The notes beneath the pieces are model-generated. The model saw only the letters and a program-made list of their open reading frames with translations. It had not been told where the DNA came from and searched no databases. The translations under genes and the position numbers were made by a program. A stretch of DNA of 33,415 nucleotides, from the NCBI GenBank assembly GCA_903928075.1, contig CAIYPD010000118.1, forward strand, positions 1-33,415. Direction: 5' to 3'. This stretch comes from Candidatus Firestoneibacteriota bacterium. Lineage in GTDB: Bacteria; Oederibacteriota; D2-FULL-39-29. Of this stretch, positions 8,112 to 16,277 are shown piece by piece (the first letter of the stretch is position 1; every line of letters starts with the position of its first letter).

Positions 8112-8240
8112 CTTTTCCTCTTTCCTTTGAAGTATTAAGTCTATTCGTCAGGTGGAATTTAACCCGCAAATTGTGTATAATTGTAGCATAGATTCTGAAC
8201 TTTTTCATTTAAAAAGCTACTAAGTCAATAGGTTCCTTTT

Positions 8241-8330
8241 GTGCTATAGTTCTAATTTTTCAATCAGTAATTATCAATTTTTCAATTGTTTGTGCTTTGG
8301 TTTTTCAATCAGCAATTAGCAATTGCATCC
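8241..8330. repeat. Short AT-rich direct repeats upstream of the secreted protein
   Basis: TTTTTCAATCAGTAATTA and TTTTTCAATCAGCAATTA occur about 50 bp apart, each preceded by GTGCTWT. They look like a local duplication in the leader of the gene at 8342. Confidence 0.45.
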
Positions 8331-8341
8331 CGGAGGTTTAC

Positions 8342-9022
8342 ATGAAAAAGTTATTGCTTTTGACCGTATTGACTGTGCTTTTTTCGGGGACGGCTTTTGG
8401 CCTGACCTACCCGCAGGCGCAGGCTAACGCCATGAACTGTGTGGAACTGGTGAAATTTTCGGCAGAACTTTCTTCGCCCACTATGAATGACTTTTTACTT
8501 AAGTCAAATAAAGTCGTCTTCGACAAAAACGGTTCCATCTATATAATTGAAAAATCCCTGGGTGATATAAAATTCAGATATTTTGATAAAAATAAAAAAG
8601 CCATCTCGGGTAAGAATCTGCGTGAAGCTTACGATAACGCCGCCAAAAATGCGGCTTTTGTGGAGGTGGAACTCACCCATCGCCTGCTTTACTCCGCCAA
8701 ACTCACCGTGGCCTATACAAATCCCGCGGAAAAACACAAAGATCTTACGATAGAAGGAACCGTTATGGTCAAGAGCGGAAAAGACGAGATTCCCTACAGG
8801 ATTTCCGAAAAGATTCTGGTCAAGGAAATCACACCATCAGGCACCCTGCTGGTCGGAGGCGTACTTAAAAGCGAAGGGAAATTATTTAAGGACATAATCA
8901 CCATAGATTTTTCGAAAAATGTATTAAACTCGACGGTCGACAAAGCCAAACCTATAGACGCTTTCAACTCTCAAAAGCGCAGTCAAAAAATAGATAATCT
9001 AAAATTCATGCTGGCCCGCTAA
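8342..9022 (+). CDS. Secreted protein of unknown function (226 aa)
   Basis: I do not recognise the family. A clear signal peptide (MKKLLLLTVLTVLFSGTAFG, residues 1-20) is followed by a mature domain of about 200 residues. That domain has alternating hydrophobic/polar strands (KFRYFDKN, VEVELTHRLL, LTIEGTVMVK, GTLLVGGVL) and basic residues near the C-terminus, so it is probably beta-rich and periplasmic or surface located. No lipobox is seen. The start at 8342 is chosen over the in-frame ATG at 8297 because it has a CGGAGG site 7 nt upstream and begins directly with the signal peptide. A terminator follows immediately at 9026. Confidence 0.75.
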   Translation: MKKLLLLTVLTVLFSGTAFGLTYPQAQANAMNCVELVKFSAELSSPTMNDFLLKSNKVVFDKNGSIYIIEKSLGDIKFRYFDKNKKAISGKNLREAYDNAAKNAAFVEVELTHRLLYSAKLTVAYTNPAEKHKDLTIEGTVMVKSGKDEIPYRISEKILVKEITPSGTLLVGGVLKSEGKLFKDIITIDFSKNVLNSTVDKAKPIDAFNSQKRSQKIDNLKFMLAR

Positions 9023-9025
9023 AAC

Positions 9026-9062
9026 AAAAAAGGGAAAGGCGTTTTTGGCCTCTCCCTTTTTT
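9026..9062. terminator. Bidirectional terminator between secreted protein and aldolase
   Basis: The stem AAAAAGGGAAAGGC / GCCTCTCCCTTTTT has one A-C mismatch, with a T-run on the plus strand and the reciprocal T-run on the minus strand. It lies between convergent genes. Confidence 0.8.
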
Positions 9063-9074
9063 TATTCTTTAATA

Positions 9075-9740
9075 CTATTGTTTTTTCAACAAAGACCTTC
9101 TGTATTTTTCAAAATCAGAAGTATCCAGTTCTTTTATCTGTTTTTCATCAAAATATTTTATAGCCCCGAGTATCTTCGCACCCACAACCGTTTTAACCGA
9201 ATCTTCCACCAGAAGGGTTCTATAGTAGGCTTCTTTCAGGTTCTTCCCCACGCAAAGTATGCCGTGATTTTCCAGAAAGACGGCATTATGAGTTTTTATC
9301 GCTTCCATTATTTTATTTGCGATAGCTTCGCCGGCCGGCAGCATATATTTTACGACGGGTACGGGTGAACCGATTATCGCTACAAAATCCGGGGTAAAGG
9401 GAATGAGTGTCTCCCCCAGCCAGGAGTAAGAAACAGATAAAGCTGGGTGCGTATGAATAACCGCGCCGATATCCGGCCGGGCTTTATAGCAGTTCAAATG
9501 CGCCAGTTTTTCACAGGTGGGCTTCTTCTTGCCGTCCACAAGTTCTCCGGTCTTGAGAGAAACACCCACATAATCCGCCGCCGTGGCTTCTTCAAAGCAG
9601 ACGCCTGACGCCTTCATATATATGATGTCGCCCAGACGCGCGCTGGTGTTTCCGCCGGGACCTATTACCTGGCCTTTGCTTTCAAGCTTTTTACCTATCT
9701 CAATAAGCTCTTTTCTTATCGCTTTTGCGCTTGCGGTCAT
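9075..9740 (-). CDS. Class II aldolase (fuculose/ribulose-phosphate aldolase family)
   Basis: A zinc-dependent aldolase of the FucA/AraD/MtnB fold, 221 residues. The expected metal site is visible: E77 (PTCEKLAH), H96 and H98 (VIHTHPA) and H159 (ENHG). The phosphate-binding GPGGNTSAR segment lies at 27-35. Such enzymes cleave sugar 1-phosphates to DHAP and an aldehyde, or isomerise/dehydrate related sugars; the precise substrate is not readable. It is the last gene of the minus-strand operon, with its ATG 1 nt after the stop of the PHP-domain gene, so it is probably translationally coupled. It fits as the carbon-cleavage step after the two dehydrogenases upstream. Confidence 0.88.
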   Translation of the reverse strand: MTASAKAIRKELIEIGKKLESKGQVIGPGGNTSARLGDIIYMKASGVCFEEATAADYVGVSLKTGELVDGKKKPTCEKLAHLNCYKARPDIGAVIHTHPALSVSYSWLGETLIPFTPDFVAIIGSPVPVVKYMLPAGEAIANKIMEAIKTHNAVFLENHGILCVGKNLKEAYYRTLLVEDSVKTVVGAKILGAIKYFDEKQIKELDTSDFEKYRRSLLKKQ

Positions 9741-9741
9741 T

Positions 9742-11034
9742 TTAACTCTCCAGTGTTTGAATTAATTCTTCTTTTGTTATTCCCGGCTCAAATTTTCTTC
9801 CGGCCCCGGTAAAGAATTCAAGCCGTTTTTGGATAACCGGGAATTTTTCTTTTGCCCAGACGGAATAAAAACCTTTCCCCGCCAGCCGGGCCAGTAAGGT
9901 ATGCCCGTAAAAAAAGCAGGCGCCCTCGATAAAAGCCGGCAGGTATTCCTTCAGCTCCGGGACATTAAAATCATCGGTAATGCTTTGACCGTATTTGTTC
10001 ATCTCGGTGCCCGCAATCAGCGGCATTCCGAGTTCTTTGGCGGCGCTTACAAAGGCCTTGAGATTTTTCACCTTGAGCTCTTTTTCCGCAGGATCTTTAA
10101 AATTCCAATTCCTATCCGGAATTATATTTGCCGCTACAACACCCTTCTTCTGCATAAGTTTAAGCAGAGCTTCCGGGTCGCTCTCCCCTCCGCTCGTACC
10201 ATCCAGCCAGGTAAAGACAGGAATTCCGCCCAGTTCAATTATAGCTTTTATAACTTCCGTAAGTCCCGGGTAAGAGGCTGCCGCACCGGACTGTTTAAAT
10301 AAACGGCTCCTGATAAGCGCTTGTAAGTCGGGGCTTTTTCCGAGCAGGCTCTGGATTTTGCCTTCTTTCTCTCCCAGCTTTTTTGCCCAAAAATCAATTA
10401 ACTCTATTCCTTTGTACTTTTTTCTAGCTTTCCGGTCGAGCGCCTCGAGGATATGCCTTTCTGTCGCATTTTTTTCCGGTGTCAAAGTGAGCACATCCGC
10501 TGCGTAATCTACCGCTTCGAGTTTATCCTGCAAAATAAGATTAACGGCGGCAAGCCGGGAAATATTCCGCTCTTTTGAAATCTCTCTGAACCGGTTGATT
10601 ACCTTCTCGCCGGCTGAGCCTTTCTTTTCCTTGGATATAAAACCCGCGCCCATGAAATAAGCCACCCCCGGTTCTCCCGGTGAATTTATTACCTTGGCCG
10701 CATACTCCGGCACAAAAACCCTGGACTCAATCCCGGCGGTTGCTCTTATACCAAGTATCTCCCCTGCCTCGAGTATTTCAGAAACGCCGTCCAGTGTGTC
10801 AAAATCCACAAGCCCGACGGAAAATAAACCTTTCTTGTAGGCCTCAAAAGCAACACGGCAGGGCGAAAAACCGTATGCGTTGAAAGAATAAAAAGTATGG
10901 GCATGCTGATTTACAAATCCGTTTTTTTCGGCAGGAACAGGACAAAGTCCTTTCAGTTTTTTAAGCGCCGCAATTCTTTCGTCCCTGTTAAAACTATTAA
11001 GCTCTTCCTCAAGTTTCAATATTTCTTCTTTCAT
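9742..11034 (-). CDS. PHP-domain metal-dependent hydrolase
   Basis: The 430-residue protein has a helical N-terminal segment (1-30) and a PHP-type metal motif QHAHTF (H44, H46). Downstream pieces typical of the TIM-like PHP fold follow: GLVDFDTLDG (about 75), the acidic/His-containing middle, and IAGTEMNKYGQ (about 340). PHP proteins hydrolyse phosphoesters, for example histidinol phosphate or nucleotides. The C-terminal half is longer than in simple PHP phosphatases. The start has only a weak AAAGG-like site. It sits between the SDR gene (after a 175-bp repeat-containing gap) and the aldolase. A phosphate-removal or regulatory role in the same sugar pathway is inferred, not shown. Confidence 0.75.
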   Translation of the reverse strand: MKEEILKLEEELNSFNRDERIAALKKLKGLCPVPAEKNGFVNQHAHTFYSFNAYGFSPCRVAFEAYKKGLFSVGLVDFDTLDGVSEILEAGEILGIRATAGIESRVFVPEYAAKVINSPGEPGVAYFMGAGFISKEKKGSAGEKVINRFREISKERNISRLAAVNLILQDKLEAVDYAADVLTLTPEKNATERHILEALDRKARKKYKGIELIDFWAKKLGEKEGKIQSLLGKSPDLQALIRSRLFKQSGAAASYPGLTEVIKAIIELGGIPVFTWLDGTSGGESDPEALLKLMQKKGVVAANIIPDRNWNFKDPAEKELKVKNLKAFVSAAKELGMPLIAGTEMNKYGQSITDDFNVPELKEYLPAFIEGACFFYGHTLLARLAGKGFYSVWAKEKFPVIQKRLEFFTGAGRKFEPGITKEELIQTLES

Positions 11035-11105
11035 ATATATCTGCCTTTTTGGTCTAGAGTTTTCCGCTTATATTTCCCTCAACGCTTTTGTTTCTAATTC
11101 GACTT

Positions 11106-11208
11106 ACCTAAGTGTATTTAATATTTGTCGTCCGCCAGTCTCTTTGGCGGATAGACATACCTTAGTGTATTTGATATTTGTCGTCCGCCAGTCTTTTTGG
11201 AGGATGTT
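11106..11208. repeat. Tandem 53-bp repeat carrying TCCGCC hairpins
   Basis: Two units (11106-11158 and 11159-11208) share CTAAGTGTATTTAATATTTG-like sequence followed by GTCGTCCGCCAGTCT. Unit 1 forms a perfect 7-bp hairpin, TCCGCCA/TGGCGGA (11131-11151). Unit 2 has one mismatch (11184-11204). It separates the SDR and PHP genes inside the operon and begins just after the SDR stop codon. Confidence 0.7.
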
Positions 11209-11209
11209 T

Positions 11210-11995
11210 TTACCTCATCTCCTGCCCGCCGGTCACATTTATCGCCTGCCCGGTCATATAGGAAGCCTCACTGCTGGCGAGAAAAGAGACGACATTGCAG
11301 ACATCCTCATAGGTACAGCCTCTTTTCAAAGGCACCTGGTCAATATACTTCTTTCTTACTTCTTCTTTCGTAATACCCCATTTTTTCGCATACTGCTCGT
11401 ACAAACTATTGACCCAAAGAGGTGAATCCAGAAGGTTCCCCGGACAGATCGAGTTAACCCTTACATTAAAGGGCGCCAGATCCAGGGCAATAGACTGAGT
11501 CAGTCCGATTCCGCCAAACTTGGAGGCGGCGTAGGCTGAACTCTTAAAACTGCCCTTCTTGCCGGATTTAGAATTTATCTGAATTATCGCGCCGCTGTTT
11601 TGAGTTTTCATTATTTTTGCGGCTTCTTTCGCGGTTATAAAATAGCCGACCAGATTGACATCAATAACTTTTCTCCATTTATCCACCGGAAAATCCGTTA
11701 TGTCCTCGGCTACAAGTATCCCCGCGTTGGAAACCAGGACATCCAGGCTTTTAAAATTAGCCATGCAAACCTGCACCATTGCCTGAACGCTTTTCTCGTC
11801 GGTGACATCGACTTTTACGCCGAGTGTTTTTACTTTAGCCGCTTCTGCTATTTTTTTTGCGGTGGCCTGCGAGTTTTCAAGATTAATATCTGCCACCACA
11901 ACCTGCGCCCCGTCAAGGGCCAACCGTAAAGAGATGGCCTCACCCAATCCCTGCCCGCCGCCCGTTACTATTGCCGTTTTTCCTTTTAAGCGCAT
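11210..11995 (-). CDS. Short-chain dehydrogenase/reductase
   Basis: A cytosolic NAD(P)-dependent oxidoreductase, 261 residues, classical SDR length. It has the cofactor motif TGGGQGLG (11-18), an acidic residue after strand 2 (VVVADIN, D36, favouring NAD), NAG (90-92) and the catalytic S142-Y155-K159 (YAASK). The sequence is of the sorbitol-6-phosphate/3-oxoacyl reductase type; with a polyol-type ADH before it, sugar or polyol oxidation is the best guess. Only 3 nt separate it from the ADH stop, and a GGAG site overlaps that stop. A repeat block (11106-11208) begins right after its own stop codon. Confidence 0.9.
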   Translation of the reverse strand: MRLKGKTAIVTGGGQGLGEAISLRLALDGAQVVVADINLENSQATAKKIAEAAKVKTLGVKVDVTDEKSVQAMVQVCMANFKSLDVLVSNAGILVAEDITDFPVDKWRKVIDVNLVGYFITAKEAAKIMKTQNSGAIIQINSKSGKKGSFKSSAYAASKFGGIGLTQSIALDLAPFNVRVNSICPGNLLDSPLWVNSLYEQYAKKWGITKEEVRKKYIDQVPLKRGCTYEDVCNVVSFLASSEASYMTGQAINVTGGQEMR

Positions 11996-11998
11996 GGC

Positions 11999-13039
11999 CT
12001 ACTCCATAGTCACAACGGTCTTTAAACCGGTGCCTTTTTTTGAAGTTTCAAACGCCGTCACGATATCTTTTAACGGATAAATGTGGGTAATAAACTTCTC
12101 CGCCTGGATCTTCTTCTCGGCTATAAGAGAAACGGCTTTTTCATACTGTTTCTTATAGGAAGCAAAAGCCCCGTAAAGAGAGACTTCTTTGTAATGCACA
12201 ATATTGGCGTCTAATTTTATAAACGGATTATCTTTGGGCAGGCTGGCAAACAAACTTATGCGGGCAAGTTTAGCGGCCATGGCCACTGCCTGTTCCTGCG
12301 CGGCATTTACCCCGCAAGCCACGACAATAACATCCGCGCCGCAGCCGCCCGTCATATCCATAACTTTTTTAACGGGTTCTTCTTTAATGCTGTTTATGAG
12401 GACCAGCCCGTCAAATCTTTTTGCAAGTTCAAGTCTTGATTCCGAAACATCAAAGAGGACCACCGTCTTCGCTCCGGAGGCCTTGGCTATCTCGGCATGC
12501 ATACAGCCGATGGGGTCCGCGCCTATAACCACCGCAAAATCCCCCTTTTGCACCTTGAGGTAATCCTGTCCGTTAATAACGCAGGAGAGCGGCTCGACCA
12601 TAGTGATAGCCGGGAAACTTAAACTGTCGGGAGCTTTTATCAGGTTCCCGCCCTGAATGGCTTCTTTAGGTATAATCATATACTCCGCAAAAGCGCCGGG
12701 ATAATAGTAACCCAGATAACGCGGGGTGTCACAAAGGTTATAAAGTCCTTTTTTACAATAAAGGCATTTTTGACAGCCGACACAGGTTACCGAAGTTACC
12801 TTATCTCCTTTTTTAAAACCGGTTACGCCGGCTCCAATTTCCGCTATAGAACCTGCAAATTCGTGGCCCGTAATGTGCGGCGGTACTACATTCTTCTGCC
12901 CGTGGTAAAATATTCTCACATCCGTACCGCAGACCGCGCAGGCGTGTATCTTTAAAAGCACCTCTCCCGCTTTAGGTTTGGGTGTTTCTACTTCCTTAAC
13001 TTCTATCTTTCCGGGGCCCATATAGACAGCTGCTTTCAT
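11999..13039 (-). CDS. Zinc-dependent alcohol/polyol dehydrogenase (MDR family)
   Basis: The 346-residue MDR protein is of the sorbitol/threonine dehydrogenase type. Catalytic zinc ligands are C37 and H59-E60 (GHE). Structural zinc Cys are C89, C92, C95 and C103. The Rossmann motif reads VIGADPIG, with Asp where GAGPIG is usual, followed by an acidic residue (LFD) that favours NAD. It is the first gene of the minus-strand operon ADH-SDR-PHP-aldolase. A GAGG site precedes the ATG and a TTGTAA-17-TATATT promoter is found at 13076-13104. The likely role is oxidation of a secondary alcohol in a sugar or polyol. Confidence 0.9.
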   Translation of the reverse strand: MKAAVYMGPGKIEVKEVETPKPKAGEVLLKIHACAVCGTDVRIFYHGQKNVVPPHITGHEFAGSIAEIGAGVTGFKKGDKVTSVTCVGCQKCLYCKKGLYNLCDTPRYLGYYYPGAFAEYMIIPKEAIQGGNLIKAPDSLSFPAITMVEPLSCVINGQDYLKVQKGDFAVVIGADPIGCMHAEIAKASGAKTVVLFDVSESRLELAKRFDGLVLINSIKEEPVKKVMDMTGGCGADVIVVACGVNAAQEQAVAMAAKLARISLFASLPKDNPFIKLDANIVHYKEVSLYGAFASYKKQYEKAVSLIAEKKIQAEKFITHIYPLKDIVTAFETSKKGTGLKTVVTME

Positions 13040-13075
13040 AGTTTTACCTCGCTTCCATAAATTTTGTTATGGTCA

Positions 13076-13104
13076 AATATACCACAAATGTACTGCTATT
13101 ACAA
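13076..13104 (-). promoter_or_regulatory. Promoter of the ADH-SDR-PHP-aldolase operon
   Basis: Minus strand TTGTAA (13099-13104), 17-nt spacer, TATATT (13076-13081). The +1 is expected near 13069, about 30 nt before the ATG. Confidence 0.55.
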
Positions 13105-13223
13105 TATCTCCCGCCAGAACCCTTACAGAATCTTTGAATTCAGGGGAAGGGTATACGGGCTAAGTCATCTTAAATAAGGATTTTTAGCGCCTTATTATTA
13201 ATTACCTATCTGTAATATTTTCA

Positions 13224-13252
13224 TTGACCAAATGGAAATTTTTTGTTATGAT
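13224..13252 (+). promoter_or_regulatory. Strong promoter of the structured RNA
   Basis: TTGACC (13224-13229), 17-nt spacer, TATGAT (13247-13252), with no coding gene downstream on the plus strand. Expected +1 is about 13258. Confidence 0.7.
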
Positions 13253-13256
13253 ACTT

Positions 13257-13450
13257 ATGGTGTTAAGCACGGTTCCCCAAATAGGGAATGAAAGCATTAG
13301 CAGGGGTGGAAGTTTAAAAAATCAATTCTGTTCTTTGAACTTGTTAACTTGTTTGGATTAAGAAATAAGATATCGGGGCCGACGCTATTCCCTATCTGGC
13401 GTTCCGTTTCACCCCTTGAGTACCGAATAGGAACGCCTATCGGCCCCATA
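13257..13450 (+). ncRNA. Candidate structured non-coding RNA, family unrecognised
   Basis: About 190 nt lie between a good promoter and a strong terminator without a coding frame. Four long complementary pairs are visible: 13375-13382 with 13440-13447 (8 bp), 13398-13405 with 13430-13437 (8 bp), 13281-13289 with 13387-13395 (9 bp), and 13302-13311 with 13407-13416 (10 pairs, one G-U). The last partner lies in the loop of the second stem, so a pseudoknot is implied. A short end pairing, 13255-13260 with 13446-13451, is possible. The landmarks of tmRNA, RNase P RNA and SRP RNA are missing. A 6S-like regulator is possible from size, but the pseudoknot topology does not fit it. The next plus-strand gene is over 4 kb away, so it is not a cis riboswitch for a plus-strand gene. 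Confidence 0.65.
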
Positions 13451-13484
13451 AAAAACCCCCGGAGAATTTTCCGGGGGTTTTTTT
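13451..13484. terminator. Terminator of the structured RNA, shared with the MATE gene
   Basis: Stem AAAAACCCCCGGA / TCCGGGGGTTTTT with a 6-nt loop and a long T-run. The reciprocal T-run on the minus strand suits the convergent MATE gene ending at 13507. Confidence 0.9.
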
Positions 13485-13506
13485 ATTTGCGCTATTTATA
13501 CTTCTA

Positions 13507-14889
13507 TTACATTTCCATTAATTTTTTTTTGTCTTTCCATTTACCGCTCCTATAGTACAGATAGTAAAGGAACGCGCCAACAAAAGCACCCACGGTAAGT
13601 CCCAGCCAGAGGCCTTTTTCTTTCAACGGTGTCCACTCGGAGAGCGCGTAGCAAACCGGCGTTCTCACGATTATCATATTTATTGCCACCATAACGAGCG
13701 CGCCGAAAGTATCTCCCGCACCCCGCACCACTCCAAGAAAAGAAAACATCATACCCAGGCCCGCGAAAGAAATGCCCGCGTACCGGAAGTAACTTGTTAC
13801 CGCGGCAATTACCTCCGGATCCCTGGTATACATCCCGGCAATCTGCCCCGGCAGGAGATTTACTATGGCCGCGTATAAAAGTCCTATACAGACGCTGAAA
13901 AAGAGGCCGTACCTTAACGCCTCTTTTACCCGGTCGAATTTTTTTGCGCCGGTATTTTGGGCGACGATAGCAGTCAGTGCCATGCCGACGGAGAAAATCG
14001 CCATCGCCCCGAACTGATCGGTTCTGAAGGCCACACCGTAAGCGGCCGTGATATTCGTTCCGAACCTGTTTGCCAAAGATACAATTATAAGGCCGCTGCC
14101 GGAAACAATTATCATCTGTAAGGAGGCCGGCCAGGCAAGTGAAATTATTTTTTTTATCATTGCCGCCTCCGGTTTAAAATGAAACCGGGCTTTTTGAAAT
14201 ATATGCAGATGCCTTAAACTAAAGTAATAGATTACCGTGCCGATCGCGCTCGCTATTACGGTAGACAACGCCGAACCGGCAACACCCAGAGCGCCAAAAA
14301 GCCGGAGGTCAACGCCCGTATGGGGAATATAGAGCCTGCCCGTAATAAGAACGGGTGCCAGAATAATATTCAGCAGAATATTCAAACACATTATGCGAAA
14401 CGGGGTTTTTGAGTCCCCCACGCCGTTAAGCACACCCGAAAACCAGTTTGTAATAAGTGAAAATATAAGACCGCCCAGGATTACCTTCATAAAGCTTTGC
14501 GCCATGGGCCGGATATTTAGCGGAGTATTTGTGAGTTCAAGTATTTGCGCCGAGAGCGCTATACCAAAAACGGCAAGCACCAGTGCCAGAGCAGAAGACA
14601 GCATAAAAGAGTTGGAGAGGACTTTGGATAAAAATTCATAGTTTTTAGAACCGTAAGACTGGCCCACAAGTATGGTAGTGGCCATACCCAGGCCCATTAA
14701 AAGCGCAACCAGAAAAAAAATTGCGGGCATGGCGGCTGAAACCGCGGCCAAAGCGTCTTTGCCTATAAGGTGTCCGACCCACATCGCGTCAATGACCCCG
14801 AAGACCGCCTGGAGCATGCCGGTCCCCATAAGAGGCAGACTAAAAAGAATAAGATGTTTAAGAATACTGCCCTGCGTAAAATCTCTCAA
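13507..14889 (-). CDS. MATE-family efflux transporter
   Basis: An inner-membrane multidrug/toxin extrusion protein of 460 residues with about 12 hydrophobic segments in two homologous halves. The N-terminal half begins GSILKHLILFSLPLMGTGMLQ and contains DAMWVGHLIG, a typical MATE start. It exchanges cationic drugs or metabolites for H+ or Na+; the substrate is unknown. Translation appears to begin at a TTG codon with an AAAGGAA site 6 nt upstream; no in-frame ATG with a ribosome site lies near. It is monocistronic and converges on the structured-RNA terminator. The 115-bp gap upstream of it holds the terminator of the secreted-protein operon. Confidence 0.9.
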   Translation of the reverse strand: MRDFTQGSILKHLILFSLPLMGTGMLQAVFGVIDAMWVGHLIGKDALAAVSAAMPAIFFLVALLMGLGMATTILVGQSYGSKNYEFLSKVLSNSFMLSSALALVLAVFGIALSAQILELTNTPLNIRPMAQSFMKVILGGLIFSLITNWFSGVLNGVGDSKTPFRIMCLNILLNIILAPVLITGRLYIPHTGVDLRLFGALGVAGSALSTVIASAIGTVIYYFSLRHLHIFQKARFHFKPEAAMIKKIISLAWPASLQMIIVSGSGLIIVSLANRFGTNITAAYGVAFRTDQFGAMAIFSVGMALTAIVAQNTGAKKFDRVKEALRYGLFFSVCIGLLYAAIVNLLPGQIAGMYTRDPEVIAAVTSYFRYAGISFAGLGMMFSFLGVVRGAGDTFGALVMVAINMIIVRTPVCYALSEWTPLKEKGLWLGLTVGAFVGAFLYYLYYRSGKWKDKKKLMEM

Positions 14890-14949
14890 GTAGTTTCCTT
14901 TTGACTAATAAATTTTCGAGTTAACCTGATATTTTCTCCGGCGGAAAGT

Positions 14950-14987
14950 AAAAAACAAGGCTCCGTTTTTTTAGGAACGAAGCCTTG
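14950..14987 (-). terminator. Terminator of the secreted paralogue operon
   Basis: On the minus strand, CAAGGCTTCGTT pairs with AACGGAGCCTTG (one mismatch), followed by TTTTTT. It lies just downstream of the stop codon at 15005. Confidence 0.85.
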
Positions 14988-15004
14988 CGGTTAGACCAAT
15001 CTCT

Positions 15005-16240
15005 CTATTTTCTTACGACTTTGTAATTATGCGTCTCCCATTTCTTAAACTCATCCGTAAATTTTCCGGAGGCGTCAATATCCAGCGTTCTATTTTCGCC
15101 GATAACCTCTACTTTTCCCGCCGCGTTCACGCCTTTTACCTGAAAGCTCCCTGTAGCCGGGTCACCCATCTTCATAGCCGCCGAGAAAATATAGATCTCC
15201 TCTTTATATTTTTTCACCATAATATCTATGGGTACCAGCTCGTTGCTTGAAGCCACCGTTGCCCCGTCAAAATCAGGCCCGTTAATAACCGGTGCCAGCG
15301 CCGTTATTTCGGCATTTATCTTAGTTACATTAGCCATCTGTTTTGGATCCCGGGCCAGAGCGTCTTCCATAAACGGCTTTATATTGTGGGCAAAATAAGC
15401 AATACTCTTTGTCCCGTGAATTATCGAAATCCAGATTTCTGCTTTAGTTTCTTCGGGCATCGGCGCGCGGCCGTCACCGGTGAAGTTGGTCCCTATGCAA
15501 TTATATAGCGGCTTGCCTGCCTCTACCCAGCCCTTCATACGGTCCAGGCCTTTTGCCTGCCACCAGAGTATCTTCCCGCTCTTCCCGTTTGCGCTGGCCG
15601 TCGGATAGACATCGTACCCGGCCATATCGCAGGACTTCATATAATCAGCATACATACTGTCCTTCCAGCCGCCGCCTCTGCCGCCATAGGTGGTATTTGC
15701 CACGCCGCAGCTGAAAGTAACCCAGATAGGCCGCGTTGCGTCTACTTTTTTTATAGTTTCATACATTTCAGCCAGGTCTTTCGCGGCTACCCTGGAAGTT
15801 TCAGGTCCGTATTTCCATGTCTTGCCCGCTACCTCAAGATCTTTCTTAAACTGGAAGTTGTCGGGCTCATCCATCATCATCCAGGCTATTATGGTTTTGT
15901 CATCTTTATGTTTAAGGGCTTCCTCATTCATCTCACTGATAAGATACATACCTGCTTTTTTCAGTTCTTCTATCTGCCCCGGTTTTGGGCCGCCCCAGAG
16001 GGCAAAATAGGTATTTATTCCCGCGGCCTTGTATTTCGGGATATTTTCTATACTCTGCACCCAGACCGAGATAGGAAAGAAACCCGGATCCTGCGGGTAA
16101 TTGCTGAATTTCTCCCGGAACTTACCCGTGTTAGTTTGGTCTTTTATTACCTCCGCAACCGCGGAAAAAGACAAAACAAAAACGCCGGCCAGGCAGAACA
16201 AAAGACACCTTTTCAAAATTCCTTTTACTCTCTCCTGCAT
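15005..16240 (-). CDS. Secreted TIM-barrel, glycoside-hydrolase-like protein (paralogue B)
   Basis: The 411-residue protein has a signal peptide (about residues 1-30, likely cut after FSAVA). The mature part has the look of a glycosidase-type TIM barrel: IPKYKAAGINTYFALWGG, then IIAWMMMDEPDNF, where the DEP Glu resembles the acid/base of clan A glycosidases. GYDVYP and EIWISIIHGTKSIAYFAHN follow, with a small C-terminal beta domain (VKGVNAAGKVEVIGENRTLDID). The substrate is unknown. The start at 16240 has an AAAGGAGG site; the in-frame ATG at 16267 has none. It lies 37 nt downstream of its paralogue and in the same operon. Catalytic residues are inferred from pattern, not alignment. Confidence 0.7.
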   Translation of the reverse strand: MQERVKGILKRCLLFCLAGVFVLSFSAVAEVIKDQTNTGKFREKFSNYPQDPGFFPISVWVQSIENIPKYKAAGINTYFALWGGPKPGQIEELKKAGMYLISEMNEEALKHKDDKTIIAWMMMDEPDNFQFKKDLEVAGKTWKYGPETSRVAAKDLAEMYETIKKVDATRPIWVTFSCGVANTTYGGRGGGWKDSMYADYMKSCDMAGYDVYPTASANGKSGKILWWQAKGLDRMKGWVEAGKPLYNCIGTNFTGDGRAPMPEETKAEIWISIIHGTKSIAYFAHNIKPFMEDALARDPKQMANVTKINAEITALAPVINGPDFDGATVASSNELVPIDIMVKKYKEEIYIFSAAMKMGDPATGSFQVKGVNAAGKVEVIGENRTLDIDASGKFTDEFKKWETHNYKVVRK

Positions 16241-16277
16241 CTCTCCTCCTTTTAAAAAGTATTCCAATTTTGAAGCT

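Noticed and set aside
13257-13450. Assignment of the structured RNA as tmRNA, RNase P RNA, SRP RNA or 6S RNA
   Set aside because: No tag-peptide frame or T-arm, no conserved RNase P core motifs, no SRP apical loop; the implied pseudoknot does not fit a 6S rod. 6S cannot be fully excluded by eye.
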